Positions 7,385-13,390 of a DNA stretch of 19,842 bases are shown here, one piece after another; positions within the stretch are counted from its first letter, which is position 1; every line of letters begins with the position of its first letter. Made by a program: the position numbers and the translations under genes. The DNA lies in assembly GCA_003523085.1 (NCBI GenBank), contig DPHD01000052.1:6952-26793 (forward strand), in the 5' to 3' direction. The notes under the pieces are model-generated. The model saw only the letters and a list, made by a program, of their open reading frames with translations, was not told the DNA's origin and ran no database searches. The stretch is from Oceanospirillaceae bacterium (GTDB lineage: Bacteria > Pseudomonadota > Gammaproteobacteria > Pseudomonadales > Balneatricaceae).

Positions 7385-7894
7385 ATGCACTTACTCACTG
7401 TCAGAAAACCCCCTTTGCCTAGCTGTGCCGCATGGAGCTTGCTAGAGCTGCTGGTAGTGCTTGCCATCATGGCTCTGTTAGCCGCCACTACCGCCCCCAG
7501 ACTTCATGCCTCATGGCGCTTGCAACAACTACACGACGAACGTCAACGGTTGGTGCAGTCGCTGCGCTATGCTCGCCTAACAGGCCTGCAGACCAAAACT
7601 AAAACTAACCTTTGTTGGGCGCCAACCTGTGGTGTCGCTAAGGGTTTTCACGTCTACCGTGACGACAACGGCGACGGTCAGTGGCAAACTTCAGACACAA
7701 GCTTAACCCGTTGGCAGATGCCAACAGGCCTGAGGCTTGAGTTTAATCGTGCTGCGCAAATTAGTTTCAATCACTCAGGTAATACCGCCCAGTCTGGCAC
7801 GCTGGTGTTGTGCGCTAGCGGCGTGGCTTCGGGTTTGTCTGTGGTGTTGTCTTCTAATGGTCGTGCTAGGTTGGCACAGGCATCATGCGAATAG
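7385..7894 (+). CDS. Type IV pilus minor pilin, FimT/FimU (GspH) family
   Basis: A 169-residue prepilin whose product should be processed by the prepilin peptidase and help prime the pilus. A 16-residue leader with basic R7 and K8 precedes SLLELLVVLAIMALLA; the glutamate sits at +5 if cleavage occurs after A16. That gives Ala at -1 (Gly is usual) and Trp at +1 (Phe or Met is usual). The globular part contains a DxNxDG-type loop (YRDDNGDGQW) and a C-terminal SNGRARLAQASC block, both typical of GspH/FimT pseudopilins, and four cysteines besides C14 of the leader. The ribosome-binding site AAGGA is seven bases from the ATG. It is the first gene of the overlapping minor-pilin set. I cannot separate FimT from FimU by eye, though the position before pilV suggests FimU. 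Confidence 0.85.
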   Translation: MHLLTVRKPPLPSCAAWSLLELLVVLAIMALLAATTAPRLHASWRLQQLHDERQRLVQSLRYARLTGLQTKTKTNLCWAPTCGVAKGFHVYRDDNGDGQWQTSDTSLTRWQMPTGLRLEFNRAAQISFNHSGNTAQSGTLVLCASGVASGLSVVLSSNGRARLAQASCE

Positions 7895-8367
7895 GTTTTG
7901 GCAGGGGCCCTGTGCATGGGTTCGCCTTGCTTGAGGTGTTGCTGGCCTTGGGCTTGTCTAGCGTCATGCTATTGGTGCTCTATAGCGCGCAACGCCATAG
8001 CCAAGCTGTACTGGTGTACAGCCAGCAACTACATCTCGCCAATCAGTTGTTGTCTCAAGTGGCCAGCCAAGTATGGGCTTACCCGAAACACTACCCATTG
8101 TTAACCAGTGAGTTCAATGCAGGTGACACAATGTGCCTTGCGGGGCGCCATTGTAGTCCTGCCGCGATGACTCAGGCTTGGGCAACCTATTGGCACCAAC
8201 ACCCGTTGCAACAATTGCCCCAAGCTGATTTGACTGTGACTTGTGCTGATGCCTGTGTCGCCGGTCAGCGCCTGACCATCACCTTGCGATGGCAGCAAAA
8301 GTTGGCGTCAGCAAGCCCAAGCTGCCCGTTGGAGGTGGCATGTGTAGCGCTGCAACTGACACTTTAA
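7885..8367 (+). CDS. pilV: Type IV pilus minor pilin PilV-like
   Basis: A 160-residue class III-type prepilin: a 12-residue leader ending in HG, then FALLEVLLALGLSSVMLLVL with Glu at +5, the FxLLEVLxAL pattern characteristic of PilV. The C-terminal domain is cysteine-rich (MCLAGRHC, CADAC, CPLEVAC), suggesting three disulfides. It is somewhat shorter than Pseudomonas PilV (about 185). The ATG lies inside the end of the previous gene (10-base overlap), and the 3' end is overlapped by pilW by 28 bases, so translation of the cluster is likely coupled. It probably joins the tip/initiation complex with the FimU-, PilW- and PilX-like proteins. Confidence 0.87.
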   Translation: MRIGFGRGPVHGFALLEVLLALGLSSVMLLVLYSAQRHSQAVLVYSQQLHLANQLLSQVASQVWAYPKHYPLLTSEFNAGDTMCLAGRHCSPAAMTQAWATYWHQHPLQQLPQADLTVTCADACVAGQRLTITLRWQQKLASASPSCPLEVACVALQLTL

Positions 8368-8972
8368 GCCCCTGCCGGAGTGAAGCGGGTTTCAGTCTAT
8401 TAGAGCTGGTGTTAAGTACTGGGTTAGCGGCACTGATGATGACAGCACTAATGGCCAGTTTAATGCAATTTAATCGTCATAAATTGGTAGCTCAAACGAT
8501 TGTTAATCAACAGTCCCAGAGCCAACTCGCCAGCGCTCAGGTGTTACAAGATTGGGCTGATGTGTGTGGCGCTGGCGTGGTTCAAGGCTCAGCAACCTCA
8601 ATTTCTCTTAAACGCCGGCACCAAGCACAATGTGTGACTTATGATTACGCCTTAAATGCGTCTGCACATAGCCTCAAGCGCAAGCGCGCCGGTGGCCGTT
8701 ATAGTAGTTTTTTGGCCGGTGTTGAGGCGCTAGATTTGTGGTATGGCGTCGACACTAACGGTGACTGTGGTATTAACCTGTGGACTAATCATTACCAAAC
8801 TTCCGTAAACCACCGTTTGCACCAAGTTCGGGTGCGCTTAACCATGCGTACTGAAGCCAGTAGGCAATTAGGGGGTAGCCTAGAAGGTCGTTGGGTGTGG
8901 CACGAGCAAGACAGCGTGTTGCTAAACAAAGTTGGGTTTATTTGGCGCGTGGCTCATGTGTGTAGTGGCTAA
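8340..8972 (+). CDS. pilW: Type IV pilus minor pilin PilW-like
   Basis: A 210-residue prepilin with a 17-residue leader ending in EAG and a membrane segment FSLLELVLSTGLAALM (Glu at +5). The frame is open from 8289, but ATG 8340 has GGAGG four bases before it and gives a leader of normal length, so I use it. PilW features include LAGVEALDLWYGVDTNGDC, a DxNxD calcium-type loop in which Cys takes the usual Gly position, and VRVRLTMRT, a strand typical of the family. It is shorter than most PilW proteins (about 270 or more residues). It overlaps both neighbours and belongs to the same operon. Confidence 0.83.
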   Translation: MCSAATDTLSPCRSEAGFSLLELVLSTGLAALMMTALMASLMQFNRHKLVAQTIVNQQSQSQLASAQVLQDWADVCGAGVVQGSATSISLKRRHQAQCVTYDYALNASAHSLKRKRAGGRYSSFLAGVEALDLWYGVDTNGDCGINLWTNHYQTSVNHRLHQVRVRLTMRTEASRQLGGSLEGRWVWHEQDSVLLNKVGFIWRVAHVCSG

Positions 8973-9174
8973 CGACAATGTGGCCAAACAAGCCGGCTGG
9001 TTGTTGCTGGTGGTGCTGGTGGTGATGTTATTGGTCGCTGCGGGTGCCGCCATGTTAATGGCGCAAGCCCATTTGGGGCTGCGCAGTGTTCAGCAAGAGT
9101 ACCAAACATTGCAACATGATGTTGATCAGTGGCCGCCGCTATTGATTAGCCGGGAGTCAAATAATGGTACATAA
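8956..9174 (+). CDS. Very short PilX-like pseudopilin or membrane protein
   Basis: A 72-residue protein in the place normally held by pilX. A short N-terminal tail ends in KQAG, which could be a prepilin cleavage site, followed by a single hydrophobic helix (WLLLVVLVVMLLVAAGAAML) lacking the +5 glutamate, as PilX/GspK proteins do. About 30 soluble residues (LRSVQQEYQTLQHDVDQWPP) follow and then it stops, whereas PilX proteins run to about 170-200 residues. No room remains for a longer frame, as pilE begins 11 bases before its stop. The start is uncertain: ATG 8956 is my choice, GTG 8965 and TTG 8932 are possible, none with a good ribosome-binding site. Overlap with both neighbours argues that it is translated. 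Its role as PilX is inferred from position. Confidence 0.6.
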   Translation: MCVVANDNVAKQAGWLLLVVLVVMLLVAAGAAMLMAQAHLGLRSVQQEYQTLQHDVDQWPPLLISRESNNGT

Positions 9175-9565
9175 CGAGGCTGCATTTAGTTTGTTGGAGT
9201 TGTTGTTAGTGCTGGTTTTGGTGGGGGTTTTGTTGGTTATGGCGGTGCCCAGTTGGCAACAACATCAGTGGATAGCCGGTCGTCAAAGTGCTTGGTTGCA
9301 GTTGCAGAATATGGGTTTGCAACAACAAATCTGGTACCTCCAGCATGGGGCTTACGCTGACGATGTGGCGTTATTGGCCCTGGCTCCCGAAACCACCGGC
9401 TATGACTACTTCATTGCGCTCACAGACAGTGGCTATTTGTTATCTGCAACTATTAAAACTAATGGCCCTCAAGCCAATGATTTACAGTGTCAGCGGTTAA
9501 CTTTAGCGGCCAATGGTGAAGTTAAAAGCTATGGTAGCCATGGCGAATCTAACATTTGTCGATGA
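9164..9565 (+). CDS. pilE: Type IV pilus minor pilin PilE-like
   Basis: A 133-residue prepilin with a short seven-residue leader (MVHNEAA), the membrane segment FSLLELLLVLVLVGVLLVMA (Glu at +5) and a small globular domain. The body (QQIWYLQHGAYADDV, YDYFIAL, YLLSATIKTNGPQANDLQCQRLTLAANGEV, ending in SNIC) matches PilE-type minor pilins, with a C-terminal disulfide loop between the last two cysteines. Residue -1 is Ala, not Gly. The start has GGGAG seven bases upstream and overlaps the previous gene by 11 bases. In Pseudomonas pilY1 and pilY2 separate pilX and pilE; both are absent here. No terminator is evident after it. Confidence 0.86.
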   Translation: MVHNEAAFSLLELLLVLVLVGVLLVMAVPSWQQHQWIAGRQSAWLQLQNMGLQQQIWYLQHGAYADDVALLALAPETTGYDYFIALTDSGYLLSATIKTNGPQANDLQCQRLTLAANGEVKSYGSHGESNICR

Positions 9566-9630
9566 GTAGAGTTACTGGGTTATAGCGATATAGGGTAAAA
9601 TAGATTTTTTAGTTGTTGGATGTTTTCTTT

Positions 9631-10476
9631 ATGAGTGTTTCACAGCAAGACAAAATAATATCTGCCCTGCATACCTTGCCGTTAATAGACATTGCAGCAG
9701 AGACGGCTAAGCGTATTGAATTTTTACAGGAGTGTTTAAACACTGCTGGTGTAAAGACCTTGGTGTTAGGTTTGTCCGGTGGCGTGGACTCGACTACGGC
9801 GGGTAAGTTAGCTCAGTTGGCGTGTGATCAACTCAATCAATTACACAACACCAATGACTATCGATTTATTGCGGTGCGTTTGCCTTATGGCGTACAGGCC
9901 GATGAAGAAGATGCACAGCAGGCGCTCGAGTTTATTCAGCCCAGCCAAGGAGTCACGGTGAATATAGAAGCCATGGTTAAAGGTTTGGATTTAGGCGCGC
10001 AAGAGCTGGTACAAGAGTTGAACCTAGATGCACATACGGTCGATTTTGCCCGTGGTAATAACAAAGCTCGCGCTAGGATGAGCGCCCAGTACTATGTTGG
10101 CAGCTTGCTTAACGGTTTAGTGATTGGCACTGATCATGGGGCCGAAGCGATTACCGGGTTTTTTACCAAACACGGCGATGGAGCCTGTGATATTGCACCA
10201 CTGTTTGGCCTTAATAAGCGTCAGGTGCGCAGTATTGCCGCCTACTTAGGTGCGCCAGAAAATTTGGTGAATAAAGTGCCCACGGCCGATTTGGAAGAAC
10301 AAAACCCACAGCAGGCTGACGAAGATTCTTTGGGCTTAAGTTATGATCAGATTGATGACTATTTGGAAGGTAAGGCGATCGACGTTAACGCACAACAACA
10401 GTTAGAGCAGCGCTACCGCCAAACTGAGCATAAACGCCAAGGCCCCGTGACTTTGTATTGTCAGTGGGACACTTGA
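9631..10476 (+). CDS. nadE: Ammonia-dependent NAD+ synthetase
   Basis: Final step of NAD biosynthesis: amidation of nicotinate adenine dinucleotide with ATP and ammonia. The 281 residues align along their length with E. coli NadE (275): PP-loop SGGVDS at 49-54, VRLPYGVQADEEDA, GNNKARARMSAQY, GTDHGAEAITGFFTKHGDG, PTADLEEQNP and DYLEGK, then TEHKRQGPVT. There is no glutaminase domain, hence the ammonia-dependent form. I start at ATG 9631 because MSVSQQDKI resembles the family N-terminus; an in-frame TTG lies 18 bases earlier. The ribosome-binding site is weak. A possible -10 (TAAAAT, 9596-9601) lies just upstream with no good -35. Stop codons of nadE and bamD are only 14 bases apart and no terminator is visible between them. 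Confidence 0.95.
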   Translation: MSVSQQDKIISALHTLPLIDIAAETAKRIEFLQECLNTAGVKTLVLGLSGGVDSTTAGKLAQLACDQLNQLHNTNDYRFIAVRLPYGVQADEEDAQQALEFIQPSQGVTVNIEAMVKGLDLGAQELVQELNLDAHTVDFARGNNKARARMSAQYYVGSLLNGLVIGTDHGAEAITGFFTKHGDGACDIAPLFGLNKRQVRSIAAYLGAPENLVNKVPTADLEEQNPQQADEDSLGLSYDQIDDYLEGKAIDVNAQQQLEQRYRQTEHKRQGPVTLYCQWDT

Positions 10477-10490
10477 AGTTAGGCTTTAAA

Positions 10491-11348
10491 TTAGTCAAAC
10501 AAACCAAAGGTTAAGCGGCTAAACCAAGAGCGGGGCTTGGCGTCGGCTTGCTGTTCTTCGGCCACTGGCGCTGTGGTTTTGTTGATCGCCGCTGCCCCGT
10601 AGTTGGCGTCTAATACCCGTTGGGCGTTATCAGCATTATCCTGTAATCCTAGTTGGCTATACGCCGTCACCATAATGCCTAAGGCCGTTTCTACCGAGGG
10701 CGTGAGTTGGTAGTTTTCAACCACATACTTGGCACGGTTGGCTGCGGCTAACCAAGCATTACGAGAAATGTAATAGTTGGCGACGTGGATTTCATGTTTG
10801 GCAAGCAAATTACGTAAGTACACCATACGCACGCGGGAATCTGGTGCATATTGGCTGCTTGGGAAACGCTCTAATAAGGTGGCAAAGTCGGCAAAAGAGT
10901 CCCTGGCTGCGCCTGGGTCTTTTTTGGCTTTGTCGGTTCCAAGGTATTGGTCAAAGGCGCCTTTGTTTTCTTCAAATGCCGTTAAGCCTTTTAGGTAGTA
11001 TGCATAATCGACGTGTTCATGGTCGGGGTGTAAGCGGATAAAGCGCGCCGCGGCCGCTTTGGCTGCAGCAGGCTGGCTGCTGCGGTAGTAGGCATACACT
11101 AATTCAAGTTGTGCTTGTTGTGAATGGCGGCCGTAGGGGTAACGTGCTTCCAACGCCTCTAAGTCCTCTATGGCAGGGCGGTAGTTGCCACCTTCTAGCT
11201 TGCTCATGGCACTAGTATAGAGTTCGGCTTCTGGCTTAACTTCCTCTATTACCGGCTCTTTACTGTTGCTGGAACAGGCGCCAAGTATTAAGCCAGCGAG
11301 TAAAACTCCAATGACTTGAAAGGAACGGGTAGTGTGGGTGTGATGCAT
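10491..11348 (-). CDS. bamD: Outer-membrane assembly lipoprotein BamD (ComL)
   Basis: Essential lipoprotein of the BAM complex, which folds beta-barrel proteins into the outer membrane. The 285-residue precursor has a signal peptide with lipobox LGAC (cysteine 25), followed by SSN, which predicts outer-membrane sorting. TPR repeats are clear: YTSAMSKLEGGNYRPAIEDL, RYPYGRHSQQAQLELVYAYY, FIRLHPDHEHVDYAYYLKGL, DPGAARDSFADFATLLERFP and YAPDSRVRMVYLRNLLAKHE. The C-terminus SWFSRLTFGLFD matches the conserved end of Pseudomonas ComL. The frame is open upstream to 11489, but I start at ATG 11348: it gives a proper signal peptide, and a promoter lies just upstream that would exclude earlier starts. 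It diverges from rluD, as in many gammaproteobacteria. Confidence 0.95.
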   Translation of the reverse strand: MHHTHTTRSFQVIGVLLAGLILGACSSNSKEPVIEEVKPEAELYTSAMSKLEGGNYRPAIEDLEALEARYPYGRHSQQAQLELVYAYYRSSQPAAAKAAAARFIRLHPDHEHVDYAYYLKGLTAFEENKGAFDQYLGTDKAKKDPGAARDSFADFATLLERFPSSQYAPDSRVRMVYLRNLLAKHEIHVANYYISRNAWLAAANRAKYVVENYQLTPSVETALGIMVTAYSQLGLQDNADNAQRVLDANYGAAAINKTTAPVAEEQQADAKPRSWFSRLTFGLFD

Positions 11349-11380
11349 ATTGGGTAGATCGCCTGTTGCAAAGAGAGTTG

Positions 11381-11409
11381 AGTATATCATTGTCTTCCGC
11401 AGAGGGTAA
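11381..11409 (-). promoter_or_regulatory. Sigma-70 promoter for bamD
   Basis: On the minus strand TTACCC (11404-11409) is followed after 17 bases by TATACT (11381-11386), 5 of 6 matches to the -10 consensus. Transcription would begin near 11374, leaving a leader of about 25 nt before the chosen ATG. The -35 box is poor (3 of 6). Confidence 0.5.
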
Positions 11410-11473
11410 TTGTCTATCATCGGGGTAAATGCTGTACAATGAGCCCCTAGTTTAATATGCCAGCTCTGCTGGC
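11410..11473 (+). promoter_or_regulatory. Possible rluD promoter and leader hairpin
   Basis: A TACAAT -10-like hexamer (11435-11440) has TTGTCT 19 bases upstream, which is longer than ideal. About 20 bases downstream a perfect 6-bp inverted repeat GCCAGC-TCT-GCTGGC (11459-11473) would form a hairpin in the leader, some 30 bases before the rluD ATG. Confidence 0.35.
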
Positions 11474-11503
11474 GCCAACGATTGCTCACAAACGATACCC
11501 ATA

Positions 11504-12475
11504 ATGCACGAAACTATTTCGCTCCAAGCCCAAGTCGACCCAGAATGGGCCGGCATGCGCGTCGATCAAATCGCCGCTTTAGCCTTTTCTGAATATTCTC
11601 GCTCACGCTTAAAAAAGTGGATCGAAGAAGGCGATATTCTGGTCAACGGCAAACAACTACGCCCCCGAGAAAAACTTTACGGTGGTGAACAAATTACTTT
11701 GGATTGCAAAATAGAAATTCAGGAACGTTGGCAGCCAGAACCAATTGATATAGACGTTGTTTACGAAGATGACCACATACTGCTTATTAACAAAGCGGCA
11801 GGTTTGGTGGTGCACCCGGCTGCTGGTCATCATGGCGGCACTTTGCTAAATGCATTATTACACCACTGCCCACAATTAAATGGTGTGCCCCGTGCAGGCA
11901 TCGTGCACCGGTTAGACAAAGACACCACCGGTTTGATGGTAGTGGCTAAAACCATTCCGGCGCAAACTGCCCTGGTGGCTCAGCTGCAAGACCGCAGTAT
12001 GGGCCGTGAATATGAGGCTGTGGTTAAAGGCGTACTTACCGGAGGTGGCACTGTTGATGAACCGATGGGCCGTCACAGTCGCAACCGCTTAAAAATGGCC
12101 GTGTCTGCCATGGGTAAAGAAGCCATTACCCACTATCGTGTGTTGCGACGTTTCCGCGCTCACACGCACATTCGTTTGAAGCTAGAAACGGGCCGTACTC
12201 ACCAAATTCGTGTACACATGACCCACGTTAACTATCCATTGCAGGGTGATCCGCTATACGGTGGTCGCCAGCGGTTACCTAAAGGTTGTGATGAAGACTT
12301 TTTGGAAGCTTTACGAGGCTTTAAACGTCAAGCATTACACGCCAAGCGTTTGGAGCTAATGCACCCGATTACCCATGAAGACATGGAGTGGGAAGTGGAC
12401 TTGCCAGACGACATGGTGGGCCTATTAAAGCAGCTTAACGTAGACACCAAGCTCAACCCTGAGTCGCGCTACTAG
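11504..12475 (+). CDS. rluD: 23S rRNA pseudouridine synthase RluD
   Basis: Modifies the helix 69 loop of 23S rRNA (positions 1911, 1915 and 1917 in E. coli) to pseudouridine. The 323-residue protein (E. coli 326) has an N-terminal S4 RNA-binding domain (MRVDQIAALAFSEYSRSRLKKWIEEGDILVNGK, in part residues 18-50), then the RluA-family catalytic domain with GIVHRLDKDTTGLMVVAKT; D138 in HRLDKDT is the catalytic aspartate. ETGRTHQIRVH and GDPLYGG are also present. The ATG has no recognisable ribosome-binding site. It diverges from bamD and overlaps pgeF by one base (TAGTG). Confidence 0.96.
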   Translation: MHETISLQAQVDPEWAGMRVDQIAALAFSEYSRSRLKKWIEEGDILVNGKQLRPREKLYGGEQITLDCKIEIQERWQPEPIDIDVVYEDDHILLINKAAGLVVHPAAGHHGGTLLNALLHHCPQLNGVPRAGIVHRLDKDTTGLMVVAKTIPAQTALVAQLQDRSMGREYEAVVKGVLTGGGTVDEPMGRHSRNRLKMAVSAMGKEAITHYRVLRRFRAHTHIRLKLETGRTHQIRVHMTHVNYPLQGDPLYGGRQRLPKGCDEDFLEALRGFKRQALHAKRLELMHPITHEDMEWEVDLPDDMVGLLKQLNVDTKLNPESRY

Positions 12476-13233
12476 TGAGTGAAAAGGGCCAGACATCGCG
12501 TTATTTACAACCCGACTGGCCCGCCCCTGCCAATGTTTATGCAATCTCTACCTGCCGTGGTTTAACCGCCGATGACCCAGTGGTTGGTTTGTCTGGGTTT
12601 AACCTTGCGCGCCATGTCAGTGATGACTCAGCGCGGGTAGAACGGCATCGCGTGCAGCTGCAACAGGATCTTGGCCTGCAACGCCCGCCTTTTTGGCTTA
12701 ATCAAACCCATTCTACTGATCTATTAAAATTGCCCACGCCCCCTGGTTTATATGACTGCGACGGCAGCTTTACGCAAACCAAAAACTGGCCTTGTGTGGT
12801 GATGACTGCAGACTGTTTACCGGTGCTGTTATGTGATGCGGGTGGCACCCAAGTGGCGGCAGTGCATGCCGGTTGGCAAGGTTTAGCCAATGGCATAGTG
12901 GGTAAAGCCGTTGCTCAGTTTGACGACCCATCACAAGTGATGGCTTGGCTTGGCCCGGCCATTGGCCCGCAGGCCTTTGAAGTGGGTGACGACGTGTTGC
13001 GAGCATTTGGTGTTGGTGCGCAATCGACTGCGGCAGAGTTTACGCCAATTGCCGGTAAACCCCATAAGTGGTTAGGCAATCTTTACGCTCTGGCCCGCAA
13101 ACAGCTAAACGGCTTAGGTGTAGCGCAAATCTACGGCGGCCAATATTGCACCCTATCCGACCCTCAAAAATTCTATTCTCACCGGCGTGATCCTGCCAGC
13201 GGGCGCATGGCTAGTTTGATTTGGTTTGATTAG
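12475..13233 (+). CDS. pgeF: Peptidoglycan editing factor PgeF (YfiH, multicopper polyphenol oxidoreductase family)
   Basis: Cytoplasmic zinc-containing protein of the DUF152/YfiH family; in E. coli it prevents misincorporation of serine for L-alanine in the muropeptide stem, and related proteins have purine-nucleoside activity. The 252 residues show the family signature: NQTHS, TADCLPVLL, AAVHAGWQGLANGI, LGPAIGP, FEVGDDV and FYSHRRDPASGRMASLIW. The metal ligands expected are the His of NQTHS, Cys of ADC and His of VHAGW, all present. The start is a GTG sharing one base with the rluD stop; no ribosome-binding site is seen, so translation is probably coupled. The rluD-pgeF-clpB order is common in gammaproteobacteria. 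Confidence 0.94.
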   Translation: MSEKGQTSRYLQPDWPAPANVYAISTCRGLTADDPVVGLSGFNLARHVSDDSARVERHRVQLQQDLGLQRPPFWLNQTHSTDLLKLPTPPGLYDCDGSFTQTKNWPCVVMTADCLPVLLCDAGGTQVAAVHAGWQGLANGIVGKAVAQFDDPSQVMAWLGPAIGPQAFEVGDDVLRAFGVGAQSTAAEFTPIAGKPHKWLGNLYALARKQLNGLGVAQIYGGQYCTLSDPQKFYSHRRDPASGRMASLIWFD

Positions 13234-13282
13234 CATGGCGGAATCTGTATATTTGAACTTCCTAATATTGCAATGGCCTGCT

Positions 13283-13310
13283 CTTGAAGTTGCTGTCCAA
13301 GACCCCATAA
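13283..13310 (+). promoter_or_regulatory. Heat-shock (sigma-32/RpoH) promoter of clpB
   Basis: CTTGAAG (13283-13289), 13 bases, CCCCATAA (13303-13310) is nearly identical to the RpoH consensus CTTGAAA-N(11-16)-CCCCATNT. Transcription should start near 13315-13320, giving a leader of about 75 nt to the clpB ATG. It is the best-matching regulatory site in the window and fits the gene it precedes. Confidence 0.88.
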
Positions 13311-13390
13311 ATAAACCACAAGTTAATCACTAGGTCACCTTATTCAGGCCCTTTCTGAAAAGCACTGACGGGTATTATTGAGGTTGTATC

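Noticed and set aside
11349..11489. Upstream extension of bamD
   Set aside because: It would bury the lipoprotein signal peptide and overlap the bamD promoter.
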